Source: Microbulbifer taiwanensis (GTDB taxonomy: Bacteria > Pseudomonadota > Gammaproteobacteria > Pseudomonadales > Cellvibrionaceae). Taken from it: a DNA stretch of 64,000 bases. The DNA lies in assembly GCF_014904815.1 (NCBI RefSeq), contig NZ_JACZFR010000025.1:186001-250000 (forward strand), written 5' to 3'. The notes beneath the pieces were generated by a model. The model was not told the DNA's origin. It worked only from the letters and a program-made list of their open reading frames with translations, and did not search any database. Made by a program: the position numbers and the translations under genes. Below are positions 10,648-19,915 of this stretch, one piece after another; the first letter of the stretch is position 1; every line of letters starts with the position of its first letter.

Positions 10648-12039
10648 TCAGTCTAAAGGCCCATCCAACTCCGAGGCCACCAATATCCCGCGCAGTGAGT
10701 TCGGCAGCGCCTCCTCGATCAGCACATCGGCAAACTTGCCGATCAGCGCCAGCTCGTCGCAGCGGAAGTTGACCACGCGGTTGTTCTCGGTCCGGCCCTG
10801 CAGCTGCCCCGGGTCTTTCTTGGACACGCCGGTCACCAGTACCCGCTCGGTGTTGCCGACCATGCGCCGGGCGATTTCTGCCGCCTGCTGGTTGATACGG
10901 TGCTGCAGCAGCTGCAGGCGCTGTTTCTTAATGGCTTCCGGGGTGTCGTCCGGCAGGTCCGCCGCCGGCGTACCCGGGCGGGCGGAGTAGATAAAGCTGA
11001 AGGAGATATCGAAGCCCACATCCTGGATCAGCTTCATGGTGGCCTCGAAGTCGCGCTCCGTCTCGCCGGGGAAACCGACGATAAAGTCGGACGACAGGCA
11101 GATATCCGGGCGTACCGCTTTCAGGCGACGGATCTTGGACTTGTACTCCAGCGCCGTGTGGCCGCGTTTCATCGCCATCAGAATGCGGTCGGAGCCGCTC
11201 TGCACCGGCAGGTGCAGGTGGTTTACCAGCTCCGGCACCTCGGCGTAGACGTCGATCAGCGCGTCGGAGAACTCCACCGGGTGAGAGGTGGTGTAGCGGA
11301 TGCGGTCAATACCGTCGATGGCCGCCACATAGGTGATCAGCTCGGCGAAATCGACGATCTGGCCGTCGTCACCCTCTTCACCATGATAGGCGCGATAGGC
11401 ATTGACGTTCTGCCCCAGCAGGTTCACCTCGCGCACGCCCTGGTCCGCCAGGTGCGCGACTTCTTCCAGCACGTCCGCTACCGGGCGGCTGACTTCCTCT
11501 CCGCGGGTGTAGGGCACCACGCAGAAGGTGCAATACTTGGAGCAGCCCTCCATGATGGAGACGAAGGCGGTGGCGCCTTCAGCCTCCGGCTGCGGCAGCC
11601 GGTCGAATTTCTCGATTTCCGGGAAGGAGACGTCCACCACTACGGCGCCGCTCTTCTGCTGTTTGGTCTCCATCATCTCCGGCAACCGGTGCAGTGTCTG
11701 CGGGCCGAAAATCAGGTCCACGTAGGGGGCGCGCTTGGCAATGGCCTCGCCCTCCTGGCTGGCCACACAGCCGCCGACACCGATCACCAGGCTGGGATTT
11801 TTTTCCTTCAGGTGCTTCCAGCGGCCCAACTGGTGGAACAGTTTTTCCTGGGCCTTCTCGCGAATGGAACAGGTGTTGACCAGCAGTACGTCCGCGTCTT
11901 CCGGATCGTCAGTGGGCACCATGGCGTGGGACTCGCCGAGCAGGTCCCGCATGCGCGCGGAGTCGTACTCGTTCATCTGGCAGCCGTGGGTCTTGATATA
12001 GAGCTTTTTCACCGCGGTTTTGGGCGTGGTTTCGGACAT
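10648..12039 (-). CDS. miaB: tRNA-2-methylthio-N6-dimethylallyladenosine synthase MiaB
   Basis: Radical SAM methylthiotransferase that modifies A37 of tRNAs reading UNN codons. The 463-residue protein has the N-terminal MTTase domain with conserved cysteines ([29 protein letters not shown]). The radical SAM cluster CSKYCTFC with VVPYTRG follows near residue 165, then a C-terminal TRAM domain ([18 protein letters not shown]). The ATG at 12039 ([21 protein letters not shown]) fits the family start; the open frame continues 59 codons upstream but has no homology-like content. Confidence 0.96.
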   Translation of the reverse strand: MSETTPKTAVKKLYIKTHGCQMNEYDSARMRDLLGESHAMVPTDDPEDADVLLVNTCSIREKAQEKLFHQLGRWKHLKEKNPSLVIGVGGCVASQEGEAIAKRAPYVDLIFGPQTLHRLPEMMETKQQKSGAVVVDVSFPEIEKFDRLPQPEAEGATAFVSIMEGCSKYCTFCVVPYTRGEEVSRPVADVLEEVAHLADQGVREVNLLGQNVNAYRAYHGEEGDDGQIVDFAELITYVAAIDGIDRIRYTTSHPVEFSDALIDVYAEVPELVNHLHLPVQSGSDRILMAMKRGHTALEYKSKIRRLKAVRPDICLSSDFIVGFPGETERDFEATMKLIQDVGFDISFSFIYSARPGTPAADLPDDTPEAIKKQRLQLLQHRINQQAAEIARRMVGNTERVLVTGVSKKDPGQLQGRTENNRVVNFRCDELALIGKFADVLIEEALPNSLRGILVASELDGPLD

Positions 12040-12208
12040 ATCGCGCCTGGTTAAAAACTGGTCAGTTAAAAATGGTGGGGCATTATAGCGACCCGGCCCG
12101 GGACTGCATAGACGGGCCTCCTGTAGAGTGCTAACCTTCCGCGCTTTTTCGGGCAAAGCCCGTATCGAGACTAGAATCCACGGGGGCTGCCCCCGCTCAG
12201 AGAGTCCT

Positions 12209-12541
12209 ATGGCCAACCCTATCTACAAAGTCATTTTCCACAACCAGAACCAGGTGTACGAACTCTACGCCCGGGCCATCTACCAGAGCGATATGTATGG
12301 CTTTATCGAGGTGGAGGAGTTTGTGTTTGGCGAGAAGGCCCAGCTGGTAGTGGACCCCAGCGAGGAGAAACTGAAGAATGAATTCGCCTCGGTGACCCGC
12401 TCCTATATCCCGATGCACAGCATTGTGCGCATCGATGAAGTGGAAAAAGAGGGGACCGGCAAGATCGTCGAGGTGAAAGGCGACAAGGTCACCAAGTTTC
12501 CCTTCCCGCCCCCGATGCGCCACCCGTCGGATTCCGAATAG
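12209..12541 (+). CDS. DUF1820 family protein
   Basis: A 110-residue cytoplasmic protein beginning [22 protein letters not shown], with [14 protein letters not shown] and [12 protein letters not shown]. This pattern matches the DUF1820 family, small conserved proteins of gamma- and betaproteobacteria of unknown function. A GAGAG site precedes the ATG. The gene is divergent from miaB and converges on the VOC gene, with a stem-loop between them. The family call is from recognition of the N-terminal pattern. Confidence 0.85.
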   Translation: MANPIYKVIFHNQNQVYELYARAIYQSDMYGFIEVEEFVFGEKAQLVVDPSEEKLKNEFASVTRSYIPMHSIVRIDEVEKEGTGKIVEVKGDKVTKFPFPPPMRHPSDSE

Positions 12542-12560
12542 GCTATCGCGAGTTACCCAC

Positions 12561-12582
12561 CACAGCGCGCTGCCGCGCTGTG
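12561..12582. terminator. Possible bidirectional stem-loop terminator
   Basis: CACAGCGCG (12561-12569) pairs perfectly with CGCGCTGTG (12574-12582) around a CTGC loop, between the convergent DUF1820 and VOC genes. It lacks a clean T-run (CCCTTTCCCC follows), so the terminator role is tentative. Confidence 0.4.
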
Positions 12583-12686
12583 CCCTTTCCCCTGGCACCT
12601 TTTCCGCTGCCGGCCCCTTTTTCCACTGATGGCTCCTTACCCCGGGAGCGACACTCCGATCCGGCCGAATTCCACAGCTGAACCTA

Positions 12687-13112
12687 CTACTCGATTACAG
12701 CGGCGCTGAAGCGCTGTCCGGAAATTGCCGGGTGGTAGAGGGGTTGCAGGGTATTTCCCGCCGGGTCCAGACAGTAGAAGCTGCGCGCGCCATCGCTGTG
12801 ATCGTGCGGAGTGCCGCGCATGGGAACGTCGGCGGCCTTCAGGTAGGCGTACCACTGGTCCAGCTCTTCACGGCTGTCCACGACAATTCCGAAGTGATCC
12901 AGATTGCCCCCATCGCCGGCGGAGTCTCCGTCGGCGGCGCGGGCCAGGGAGAGGTTGTCGTTGCCCAGCGTCAGGTACACCAGGTCGCCGTGGGGGCGGG
13001 AGAGTACCTGCATACCGAGCAGCTCGACATAGAAGCGCTCACATTCCTCCAGGTTCGGAACCCGAAAGGCAATGTGGCGCATGCCATTGAGGGGGTGAGG
13101 GGGTCTGTCCAT
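12687..13112 (-). CDS. VOC (glyoxalase/dioxygenase-like) family protein
   Basis: A 141-residue vicinal-oxygen-chelate fold protein. The N-terminal half has MRHIAFRVPNLEECERFYVE and the C-terminal half LDHFGIVVDSREELDQWYAYL and YCLDPAGNTLQPLYH. The repeated beta-alpha-beta modules and metal-ligand-like His (MRHIAF, LDHFGI) and Glu/Asp positions are consistent with an enzyme, but the substrate cannot be told. It is divergent from a monooxygenase-like gene, with a perfect palindrome between them, which suggests common control. Confidence 0.85.
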   Translation of the reverse strand: MDRPPHPLNGMRHIAFRVPNLEECERFYVELLGMQVLSRPHGDLVYLTLGNDNLSLARAADGDSAGDGGNLDHFGIVVDSREELDQWYAYLKAADVPMRGTPHDHSDGARSFYCLDPAGNTLQPLYHPAISGQRFSAAVIE

Positions 13113-13166
13113 GGGGGCTCCTTACGGTCTTTCTGTCGTTACTCGATACAGGCTTGAATGGAATGT

Positions 13167-13184
13167 GTATACATATATGTATAC
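13167..13184. promoter_or_regulatory. 18-bp perfect palindrome, probable operator
   Basis: GTATACATATATGTATAC reads the same on both strands. It sits in the divergent spacer between the VOC gene and the ABM gene, about 50 bases upstream of each start. Its position and AT-rich symmetry suggest a repressor site; the regulator is not in the window. Confidence 0.55.
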
Positions 13185-13236
13185 CATGGGGCTGAATATA
13201 TTGGCCAGCACCTGAAGCGACAGAGAGGAGGGCGGG

Positions 13237-13539
13237 ATGTACTGCATTTTCATCAAGGTTCAGCTGAAAGAGGGGGCCAGGGAGGAGTACCTGCAGGTGA
13301 TTCGACAGAATGCTGTCGCCTCAGTGCGCGACGAACCCGGTTGTCACGTATTCGACGTACTGGAAGATTGCGAGCAAGAACAGCTGCTCTATCTCTACGA
13401 GGTCTACGACAGCCCCGAGGCCCTGGCACTGCACAAGCAGACTCCGCACTATCTCCGCGATCGCCCGCGGATCAATCAACTGATTGAACAGCAGGAGGTA
13501 ATTCGCGCCAATGTGGTGCTTCCCACACCGCGCCTCTGA
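13237..13539 (+). CDS. Antibiotic biosynthesis monooxygenase (ABM) domain protein
   Basis: A 100-residue single-domain protein of the dimeric ferredoxin-like ABM fold: MYCIFIKVQLKEGAREEYLQ, then DEPGCHVFDVLED and LYLYEVYDSPEALALHKQT. These are the standard elements of YgiN/putative quinol monooxygenases. A strong GAGGAGGGCGGG ribosome-binding region precedes the ATG. Paired divergently with the VOC gene; both may act in detoxification of quinone-like or reactive compounds, which is inference. Confidence 0.85.
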   Translation: MYCIFIKVQLKEGAREEYLQVIRQNAVASVRDEPGCHVFDVLEDCEQEQLLYLYEVYDSPEALALHKQTPHYLRDRPRINQLIEQQEVIRANVVLPTPRL

Positions 13540-13664
13540 GTCGGGACCGCGGTGATTCCTGCGCCGCGGCCCACTGTCATTCGTCGCCTTGGCGCCGCCA
13601 GGTGCTTCTCGCCGGCTATTCTCTATTAATAGGGAAAGCACTGGTTGTGCCTGAGGTGAAGTCT

Positions 13665-15038
13665 ATGGCCTCTATACCGGCGATTAAGGCCGCCATCTCC
13701 GATCTGGATATTGAGCAGCGCGTAGAGCGCGACGTGAAGGCTGGTATCCCGGAAGTCGACCGCAACAGCCACACGGAGAGCGAGGAGAGCCTGCGCGCCT
13801 ACGTGGTGCGGGAGATTATCGGCAAGGTGCACCAGGGGCGCCAGGCTGAAATTGACCAGCAGGCGAACACGCGCGGGGAAGTCGAAATCCGCCAGCTGTA
13901 TCAGCAGATCAGGAATACGGAGGCCGCGCTCGACAAAAAGGTTTCCGCAAAAATTTCCGCCGTGGTCCAGATGCTTCAGCGAATGGCGCGCGAGTTTTCC
14001 GCGGCCCGCATGGACCTGGAAAGTTTCCGGCACAGGAACGGCCTGACCAGGGAGGCTGTTTATCGCGAGTCGCGGATTCTCCACTACTCGATCGTATTCT
14101 TTATCGTTATTGCAGAGACGGGCCTGAATTCCTTTTTCCTGGCCAAGGGCAGTGAATTGGGGCTCGCCGGTGGATTCTTCCAGGCACTGATCATCAGCCT
14201 GGTCAACCTGGGGCTTGCCGCCTTTGCCGCCTTCGCCCTCCGGCAGGTCTTTCATATCAGCGCGATGCGCAAACTTCTATTCCTGGGCCTGTTTGCACTG
14301 ATCGCCTCACTGTGCGTATTTTTCATACTCGGCGTCGGCCATTACCGCGAGGCGCTGGAGCTGCACCCGTTCACGGCTTCCAAGATTGCGGTGATGAACC
14401 TGTGGGGCGCGCCCCTGGGAATCCACGACTTCAACTCCTGGATCATGGTTATCGTCAGTGGTATGGCGTTGATACTGCTGACGGCCAAGTTTTTCATCGT
14501 CGATGACCGCTATCCGGGATATACGTCGGCCGCCCGCAGGGCTAAGGTTCGGCAGGAGCGGTGGATGCGGGGCTGTTCTGCGGCCTATGAAGAAGTCAGT
14601 GCACTGGTCGAGGAGGCCCAGCGGGAGCTGGCGGAGCGGGAAAAAGAGATCCGGGCACAGCATATCGGCTTCAAGTCGAGTATCGATCGCAGTGAGGATA
14701 TCCGGCGGGAATACGAAGAGGACATCCACAAGGCCCAGGGGCTTCTGGACGAGCTGGTGAGGTATTACCAATCATACTCGGCCAGGATGATGAACAGGCG
14801 CGCAGCCTATTTCGGCGAGTTGTTGCGCTTTGAACTGGACAAGCTGCCGAAGCTGAACACCGCCGGGCTGGAGCAGCACCGGCAGGATCTCGCTTACTTC
14901 GATCGGGTCATCGAAGAACTCGACGGGGAGTTTGCAGACTCGATGGACCTGATCAGCAGGAAGTGCGGGGAATACCAGCGCGAAATCAGTTCTGCAATTC
15001 AGAGAATCGAGCGGGAAAACGGGTTGAACGGGCTGTGA
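13665..15038 (+). CDS. Polytopic membrane protein with flanking coiled coils, unrecognised
   Basis: I do not recognise a family. The 457-residue protein starts at ATG 13665 (MASIPAIKAAISDLD), which has GAGGTGA six bases upstream; the frame is open 63 bases further. Residues 1-135 are charged and helical with coiled-coil character. Four membrane segments follow at about 139-161, 169-192, 204-225 and 258-279. Residues 290-457 are another long Glu/Arg-rich helical region (AQRELAEREKEIRAQ). The stop overlaps the GTG of the next gene (GTGA), so the two products are probably made together and may form a complex. No enzyme motif is visible. Confidence 0.8.
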   Translation: MASIPAIKAAISDLDIEQRVERDVKAGIPEVDRNSHTESEESLRAYVVREIIGKVHQGRQAEIDQQANTRGEVEIRQLYQQIRNTEAALDKKVSAKISAVVQMLQRMAREFSAARMDLESFRHRNGLTREAVYRESRILHYSIVFFIVIAETGLNSFFLAKGSELGLAGGFFQALIISLVNLGLAAFAAFALRQVFHISAMRKLLFLGLFALIASLCVFFILGVGHYREALELHPFTASKIAVMNLWGAPLGIHDFNSWIMVIVSGMALILLTAKFFIVDDRYPGYTSAARRAKVRQERWMRGCSAAYEEVSALVEEAQRELAEREKEIRAQHIGFKSSIDRSEDIRREYEEDIHKAQGLLDELVRYYQSYSARMMNRRAAYFGELLRFELDKLPKLNTAGLEQHRQDLAYFDRVIEELDGEFADSMDLISRKCGEYQREISSAIQRIERENGLNGL

Positions 15039-15823
15039 AGAAGTCTCCGCTCGGCGCCCTGTCAACTGAAGACAGACGGGGAATCGGAATATTCATTGCT
15101 GGGGCTATTGCGCTGTTGGGCCTGATCGCCTTCTTCGCAGTGAGGCTCCAGGCACCGGAAAATGACTATGACCGCATGTCGCTTTGCAACGAGAGCCTGC
15201 CCCGCTATTCCCACAACATTTTTCTTATCGATGTGTCGGACACCCTGTCCGAATACCAGCGCAGGTTTCTGCACAGCCGTATCTCCAGCCTGCTGGAAGT
15301 CTCGAAAGAGAATGACCGCTTTACGATCTTTGTGCTGGATGAGAAATTTCACGGCCTGTCCGAACCTGTTGTCGACCTGTGCAAACCGAAATCCGCCGAT
15401 GACGCCGATGCACTGACCTCCAACCGCCTTTTCGTCGAAAAACTGTATCGGGACAGATTCCAGAAACCGTTCGAGCAGGCCATTGCGTCCGTCGTTGCCG
15501 CCGGTGAGCAGGAGGTGTCTCCAATCTACGAGGCGCTCTCCGATGTGGCATCGCTCAACCGGTTCGACCTGCATGCGCAGGAGGTCAACCTGACGATTGT
15601 GAGCGACATGATCCAGAATTCCAGGTCCGCCTCCGTATTCAGCAGCGGCTCTGCCGCGATAGAGCGACTGCCGGCAATCGACCTGCGCCGTGCGCGAACG
15701 AAGGTGTTCTGGTTGGACCGGGAGAAATACAAGCGCTACCAGACCCCGGAACTGGCCAATAGCTGGGAAGACTACCTGGCGAGCGTATCCCGCTTCGAGC
15801 AGATCGAGAGAGTCAGGCATTAG
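15035..15823 (+). CDS. Membrane-anchored protein with vWA-like fold, unrecognised
   Basis: The 262-residue product begins at a GTG overlapping the previous stop (GTGA). One membrane segment near residues 17-37 (IGIFIAGAIALLGLIAFFAV) leaves a large periplasmic domain. That domain opens with HNIFLIDVSDTLSEYQ, where DVSDT resembles the DXSXS metal site of von Willebrand A domains. A second Asp site is plausible in NLTIVSDMIQNS, in the place of the later MIDAS Asp. The vWA assignment is from this pattern only. With its partner it looks like a two-component inner-membrane module. No known family name could be given. Confidence 0.75.
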   Translation: MKKSPLGALSTEDRRGIGIFIAGAIALLGLIAFFAVRLQAPENDYDRMSLCNESLPRYSHNIFLIDVSDTLSEYQRRFLHSRISSLLEVSKENDRFTIFVLDEKFHGLSEPVVDLCKPKSADDADALTSNRLFVEKLYRDRFQKPFEQAIASVVAAGEQEVSPIYEALSDVASLNRFDLHAQEVNLTIVSDMIQNSRSASVFSSGSAAIERLPAIDLRRARTKVFWLDREKYKRYQTPELANSWEDYLASVSRFEQIERVRH

Positions 15824-15964
15824 CCTTTGGCTTCATTGGCTGTCCGCGGTCTGAGCCGCCGGGCAATATCACCGGCCGGTTTGAAATAAATTCTTCACAC
15901 AATTGGCCAATTTTTGTAAGGAATCTCCAGCAAGGTATCCCAAACCGCTACTTGGGACCTTGAA

Positions 15965-16756
15965 ATGAGCAACCGCTATCGCGCACTGTGGATTTCCGAT
16001 GTTCACCTGGGCAGCAGGGACAGCGAGCCGCAACGGCTGGCGGATTTCCTCGCCCAGAACCGCGCCGATACCGTCTACCTGGTCGGCGATATCTTCGATA
16101 TGAAGGCGTTGTCCCAGGGCAAGGGCAGCTGGTGCCAGGCCTCATCGCTGCTGCTGGGTATGCTGTCTGAACTGAGCAGCCAGACCCCCGAAGTCATCTA
16201 TGTCCCGGGTAATCACGATGCACCCATGCGCAGCTGGGCCGGCAAGCGCCTGGGCAATATCCGCATAGAGCGGGAGTGGATCCACACCGCTGGTGACGGC
16301 AGGCGCTACTGGGTCACCCACGGCGACCAGTTCGAGCACCAGATCAATATCAATCCCATCAGCTACCACATCGGTGATCACAGCTACTACCTGATGCTGC
16401 GCATGAACCGCTGGATCAACTATTGGCGCAGTCGCTTCGACAAGCCCTGGTGGTCCCTGGCCAATCACGTGAAGAACCGCGTGCAGGCGGCCAAACGCAT
16501 GATGAACAACTTCGAGGAAATCGCCCTTCGCGAGACGGGTCGTCGCGGCCTCGACGGTGTTATCTGCGGCCATATTCACCGCGCCGCCCTCCATCACAGG
16601 AGCGCTGATAAAAGCAGGGTGACTTACGCCAACTGTGGCGACTGGGTGGATTCGATGAGCGCCGTGGTGGAGCAACACGATGGCAGCCTGGACCTTCTGC
16701 ACTGGCACCGGGCGCCCAAAATTGCCAGCATAATGACCGAAGCGGTAGCCGCATGA
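15965..16756 (+). CDS. UDP-2,3-diacylglucosamine diphosphatase-like metallophosphoesterase
   Basis: A 263-residue calcineurin-like phosphoesterase. The metal-binding motifs are all present: SDVHLGSRDSE (residues 11-13 D,H), VGDIFDM, VPGNHDAP, WVTHGDQFE and ICGHIHRA. This set and the length fit LpxH-like enzymes and their paralogues, which cleave pyrophosphate bonds of UDP-diacylglucosamine. A classic LpxH is nearer 240 residues, so this may be a paralogue with another lipid or nucleotide substrate. It overlaps the following acyltransferase gene by four bases (ATGA), suggesting both act in lipid metabolism. Confidence 0.85.
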   Translation: MSNRYRALWISDVHLGSRDSEPQRLADFLAQNRADTVYLVGDIFDMKALSQGKGSWCQASSLLLGMLSELSSQTPEVIYVPGNHDAPMRSWAGKRLGNIRIEREWIHTAGDGRRYWVTHGDQFEHQININPISYHIGDHSYYLMLRMNRWINYWRSRFDKPWWSLANHVKNRVQAAKRMMNNFEEIALRETGRRGLDGVICGHIHRAALHHRSADKSRVTYANCGDWVDSMSAVVEQHDGSLDLLHWHRAPKIASIMTEAVAA

Positions 16757-18426
16757 TTCAACTGGAAAACCTGTTACAGAAAAATGCCTGGTACAGCGCT
16801 GCGCCGCAGAGGCCGACGCGCAAGCTGGTTTCCGCAACACTGAAGAAAATCTGCTGCGAACAGCAGGTGCAGGAGTTCGGCCGCCTCTACCCGCACCTGG
16901 GTGGTCTCGACTTTATTCGCCAAGTATTTGCCCACTTTGATTTTCGCTACGACCTGAACCCGTCGGAGCTTGAACGGATACCGCGCAGCGGACCGCTGGT
17001 GATTGTCTCCAACCACCCGTTGGGCAGTCTAGATGGCCTGGCGTTGATCGATATGGTGGCGCGAGTGCGCAAAGACGTGCGCGCCATAGCCAGCCAGCTG
17101 TTGTGGAATATCGAGCCGCTGCGCCCCTACCTGCTGCCGGTGGACAACTTCAACGGCCGCACCCGCCGGGTTGATGTGGAGGGTATATACCGCCACCTGC
17201 AGGAGGGCGGTGTCATCATCGTTTTCCCGGCCGGCGAGGTTTCCCGCCTGACGCCCCAGGGCGTGCGCGATGGCCGCTGGAATCCGGGCTTTGCCCGCTT
17301 CGCGGAAAAATCCAGTGCACCCATATTGCCGGTGCAGGTACGTGGTCGCAATTCCTGGTGGTTTTACGGCCTGTCGATGGTCAACAAGCCGCTGTCGACC
17401 CTGTGGCTGATCCGCGAGATGTTCAAGCAGACCAGGCGCAGCATCGATATCCGCATCGGCAACCCGGTGGAGGCCGAGCACTTCCGCAGCTGGCCGCTGG
17501 CCCCGCGCGCCCAGGCCGCCCTGTGGCGCAAGCATGTGCACAGGCTGCACAAGTCCCCGCGACCGCTGGGCCCGGAGCCCATTGCGGCCGCGGAATCGGT
17601 GGAAGATGTGACACGGGTGATGGACGTCTGCACGACGCTGGTCGAGCAGGGCGATTTCTCGGTCAAACTCTACCAGCGGCAGGCGGACTGCCCGGTGATG
17701 CGCGAGCTGTCGCGCATTCGTGAAATTGCCTTCCGCGCGGTGGGTGAGGGCACGGGCCAGAGCCGCGACTGGGATGCCTTCGATGCCCACTATGACCACC
17801 TGTTGCTGTGGGATGGGCAGCGGCAGCAGATCGCCGGCGCCTACCGCCTGGCCAAGACCGCGGGTCTGGAGCCGGAACAGATCTACAGCAGCACACTGTT
17901 CAATTATCCGCGCCCGCCACAGCAGTGCCTGCCGGGTTCGGCGGAACTGGGGCGCAGTTTTCTGCTGCCGGAATACTGGCGCGGTCGCGGCCTGGACCTG
18001 CTCTGGTGTGGTATCGGTCAGTGGGTTGCACGCAACAATGTGCGCTACCTGTTCGGCCCGGTGTCCATGCCGGGCACTTTCTCCGCGCGCGCCAAATCGG
18101 CAATTGCGCGCTACTTCCTGCATCACTTCGCCACCGAAACCCCCCTCGGCGACGCCCGCCTGCCGTTTGCAGAGACGCGGGAGGACCTGCCGCAACTGGC
18201 GGGAGACGCGAGCGCTGATATGGTGCAGTTGAAGCAGCTTCTGAAGGAGGAGGGCGTGATGCTGCCGCCGCTGTTCAAGAAATACACCGCGGTGACCAGG
18301 CCCGGCGGCACCAGCTTCCATGCGTTCAATGTGGACCCGGACTTCTGCGATTCGGTGGATGGCCTGGTGGTGGTGGATCTGCAGCAGGCGGATCCGAAGT
18401 TCGCCAAACGTTATCTCGGTGGCTGA
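16753..18426 (+). CDS. Bifunctional PlsC-GNAT acyltransferase, OlsF-like (ornithine lipid synthesis)
   Basis: A 557-residue fusion. The N-terminal half is a PlsC-type lysophospholipid acyltransferase: NHPLGSLDG near residue 95 (the NHX4D motif) and VFPAGEVSRL near 158. The C-terminal half is an OlsB/GNAT-like N-acyltransferase domain: AGAYRLAKTAGL near 360, ELGRSFLLPEYWRGRGL near 398 and FGPVSMPGTF near 435. This domain order is that of OlsF, which makes ornithine lipid from ornithine by two acylations. The specificity for ornithine is inferred. Translationally coupled to the upstream phosphoesterase. Confidence 0.8.
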   Translation: MIQLENLLQKNAWYSAAPQRPTRKLVSATLKKICCEQQVQEFGRLYPHLGGLDFIRQVFAHFDFRYDLNPSELERIPRSGPLVIVSNHPLGSLDGLALIDMVARVRKDVRAIASQLLWNIEPLRPYLLPVDNFNGRTRRVDVEGIYRHLQEGGVIIVFPAGEVSRLTPQGVRDGRWNPGFARFAEKSSAPILPVQVRGRNSWWFYGLSMVNKPLSTLWLIREMFKQTRRSIDIRIGNPVEAEHFRSWPLAPRAQAALWRKHVHRLHKSPRPLGPEPIAAAESVEDVTRVMDVCTTLVEQGDFSVKLYQRQADCPVMRELSRIREIAFRAVGEGTGQSRDWDAFDAHYDHLLLWDGQRQQIAGAYRLAKTAGLEPEQIYSSTLFNYPRPPQQCLPGSAELGRSFLLPEYWRGRGLDLLWCGIGQWVARNNVRYLFGPVSMPGTFSARAKSAIARYFLHHFATETPLGDARLPFAETREDLPQLAGDASADMVQLKQLLKEEGVMLPPLFKKYTAVTRPGGTSFHAFNVDPDFCDSVDGLVVVDLQQADPKFAKRYLGG

Positions 18427-18437
18427 TGTATTTTGCT

Positions 18438-18473
18438 TTGTAGGAGCGGATGGCCGCCCCGCCGCTCCTACAA
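18438..18473. repeat. REP-like palindrome GTAGGAGCGG, copy 1
   Basis: TTGTAGGAGCGG (18438-18449) and CCGCTCCTACAA (18462-18473) form a perfect 12-bp stem. It lies between the convergent acyltransferase and aminotransferase genes and may also terminate transcription. Related units occur at 48678 and 58855. Confidence 0.8.
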
Positions 18474-18517
18474 GAATAAAAAGGCTCCCCGCAGGGTGCG
18501 TTGCGACAACTGTTTAA

Positions 18518-19807
18518 TTACAGTATTTCCAGCTTCTTGCGCACACTCGCCAGCTTTACACACAGGATAAACACCGACATGGCCGTATCCAGCTCCTCCA
18601 GTGGCGGGAAGCTCGGCGCTATGCGGATATTGCGATCCTCAGGGTCTTTGCCATAGGGGAAGGTGGCGCCGGCCGGTGTCAGCTTGACGCCCGCGTCCGC
18701 GGCCAGCTGCACCACCGCTGTGGCGCAGCCCGGGCGGGTGTTGAAGGAGACAAAGTAGCCGCCTTTCGGCTTTTCCCACTCGCCCAGGTCCGAATCGCCG
18801 AAGGCACTCTCCAGCTGGCTCAGTACACACGCAAACTTCGGTTTCAGAATCTGCGCATGCTTCTGCATATGTTTCTTCAGCAGGGTGAACTCGGCGAAGA
18901 AGCGCGAGTGACGCAGCTGGTTCACCTTGTCCGGACCTATGGTCATGGCATGCATCTGCTTTTTCAGCGACGCCAGGTTGGCGGTGCTGGCGCTGACAAA
19001 GGCCACACCGGCGCCGGCGTGTGTCACCTTGGAGGTGGAGGCGAACTGCAGCACCGAGTCCGCGGTGTCGTTTTCCAGGCTCGCGGCGCGGATACCCGGG
19101 AGATTGATCTGCTGTTCCAGGTCGTGGATCGCATAGGCGTTATCCCAGAAAATACGGAAACCCGGATTGGCGATCTGCGCCAGTTGCGCGAGGCGGACGA
19201 CAGTCTCCTGGCTGTAGGTAACCCCGGTCGGGTTGGAAAACTTGGGAACACACCAGATACCGATGATGCCCTGATCCTTTTTGATCTCTTCCTCGATCGC
19301 ATCCATATCCGGGCCGGTTTCGGTCATGGGCACGTTGACCATACCGATACCCAGTTGCTCACAGATGGAAAAGTGGCGGTCGTAGCCGGGCACGGGACAC
19401 AGGAATTTCGGCGACTGCAGTTCCCGCCAGGGTTTGTTGCCGGCGAAGCCGAACAGGTAGCCTGTCAGTACCGCGTGGTACATCAGGGTGAGGGAGCTGT
19501 TGCCGCCGGCGAGCACTTCCTCGGTGGGTACCTGCAGGATGTCCGCACCCAGTTCGCGCGCGCAGAGCAATCCCTCGAGGCCGCCCCCATTCCTGCCACC
19601 ATAGTTGCGCGTATCGGTGCCGTCGGCCGCGCGGTAGTCGCCGTTCAGTATGCCGTCCAGGCCGTCCGACTGATGCAGCTGGTCCGCCGCGGGTTTGCCC
19701 CGGGTGATATCCAGGCTCAATTCGTGCTGGCAGATACGCTGGTAATGCGTGCTCAGTTCCTTTTCCCATTCCTGTAACTGGTCGCGTGTGGCGGAGTCGA
19801 TACGCAC
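18518..19807 (-). CDS. Aspartate aminotransferase, type Ic (PF12897-like)
   Basis: PLP-dependent fold-type I aminotransferase of 429 residues. Features: DITRGKPAADQLHQSDGL near the start, NYGGRNGGGLEGL, CPVPGYDRHF, CVPKFSNPTGVTYS and WDNAYAIHDL. The PLP lysine lies in ASTSKVTHAGAGVAF. The RGKP and YGG...GLEG pattern is that of the type Ic aspartate aminotransferases described in actinobacteria and proteobacteria, distinct from AspC. It would interconvert aspartate/2-oxoglutarate and oxaloacetate/glutamate. Monocistronic, converging with the OlsF-like gene. Confidence 0.88.
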   Translation of the reverse strand: MRIDSATRDQLQEWEKELSTHYQRICQHELSLDITRGKPAADQLHQSDGLDGILNGDYRAADGTDTRNYGGRNGGGLEGLLCARELGADILQVPTEEVLAGGNSSLTLMYHAVLTGYLFGFAGNKPWRELQSPKFLCPVPGYDRHFSICEQLGIGMVNVPMTETGPDMDAIEEEIKKDQGIIGIWCVPKFSNPTGVTYSQETVVRLAQLAQIANPGFRIFWDNAYAIHDLEQQINLPGIRAASLENDTADSVLQFASTSKVTHAGAGVAFVSASTANLASLKKQMHAMTIGPDKVNQLRHSRFFAEFTLLKKHMQKHAQILKPKFACVLSQLESAFGDSDLGEWEKPKGGYFVSFNTRPGCATAVVQLAADAGVKLTPAGATFPYGKDPEDRNIRIAPSFPPLEELDTAMSVFILCVKLASVRKKLEIL

Positions 19808-19915
19808 GGGGATCCCTCTGGCTGGTGGATGGAAGCGGCGAGCTTAGCAGCTGGAGGAGGGATTCGTCAGCTACCTAGTGTGGTGTAAGGTAATAGTGGT
19901 GGGTTTAGGGGCCCT

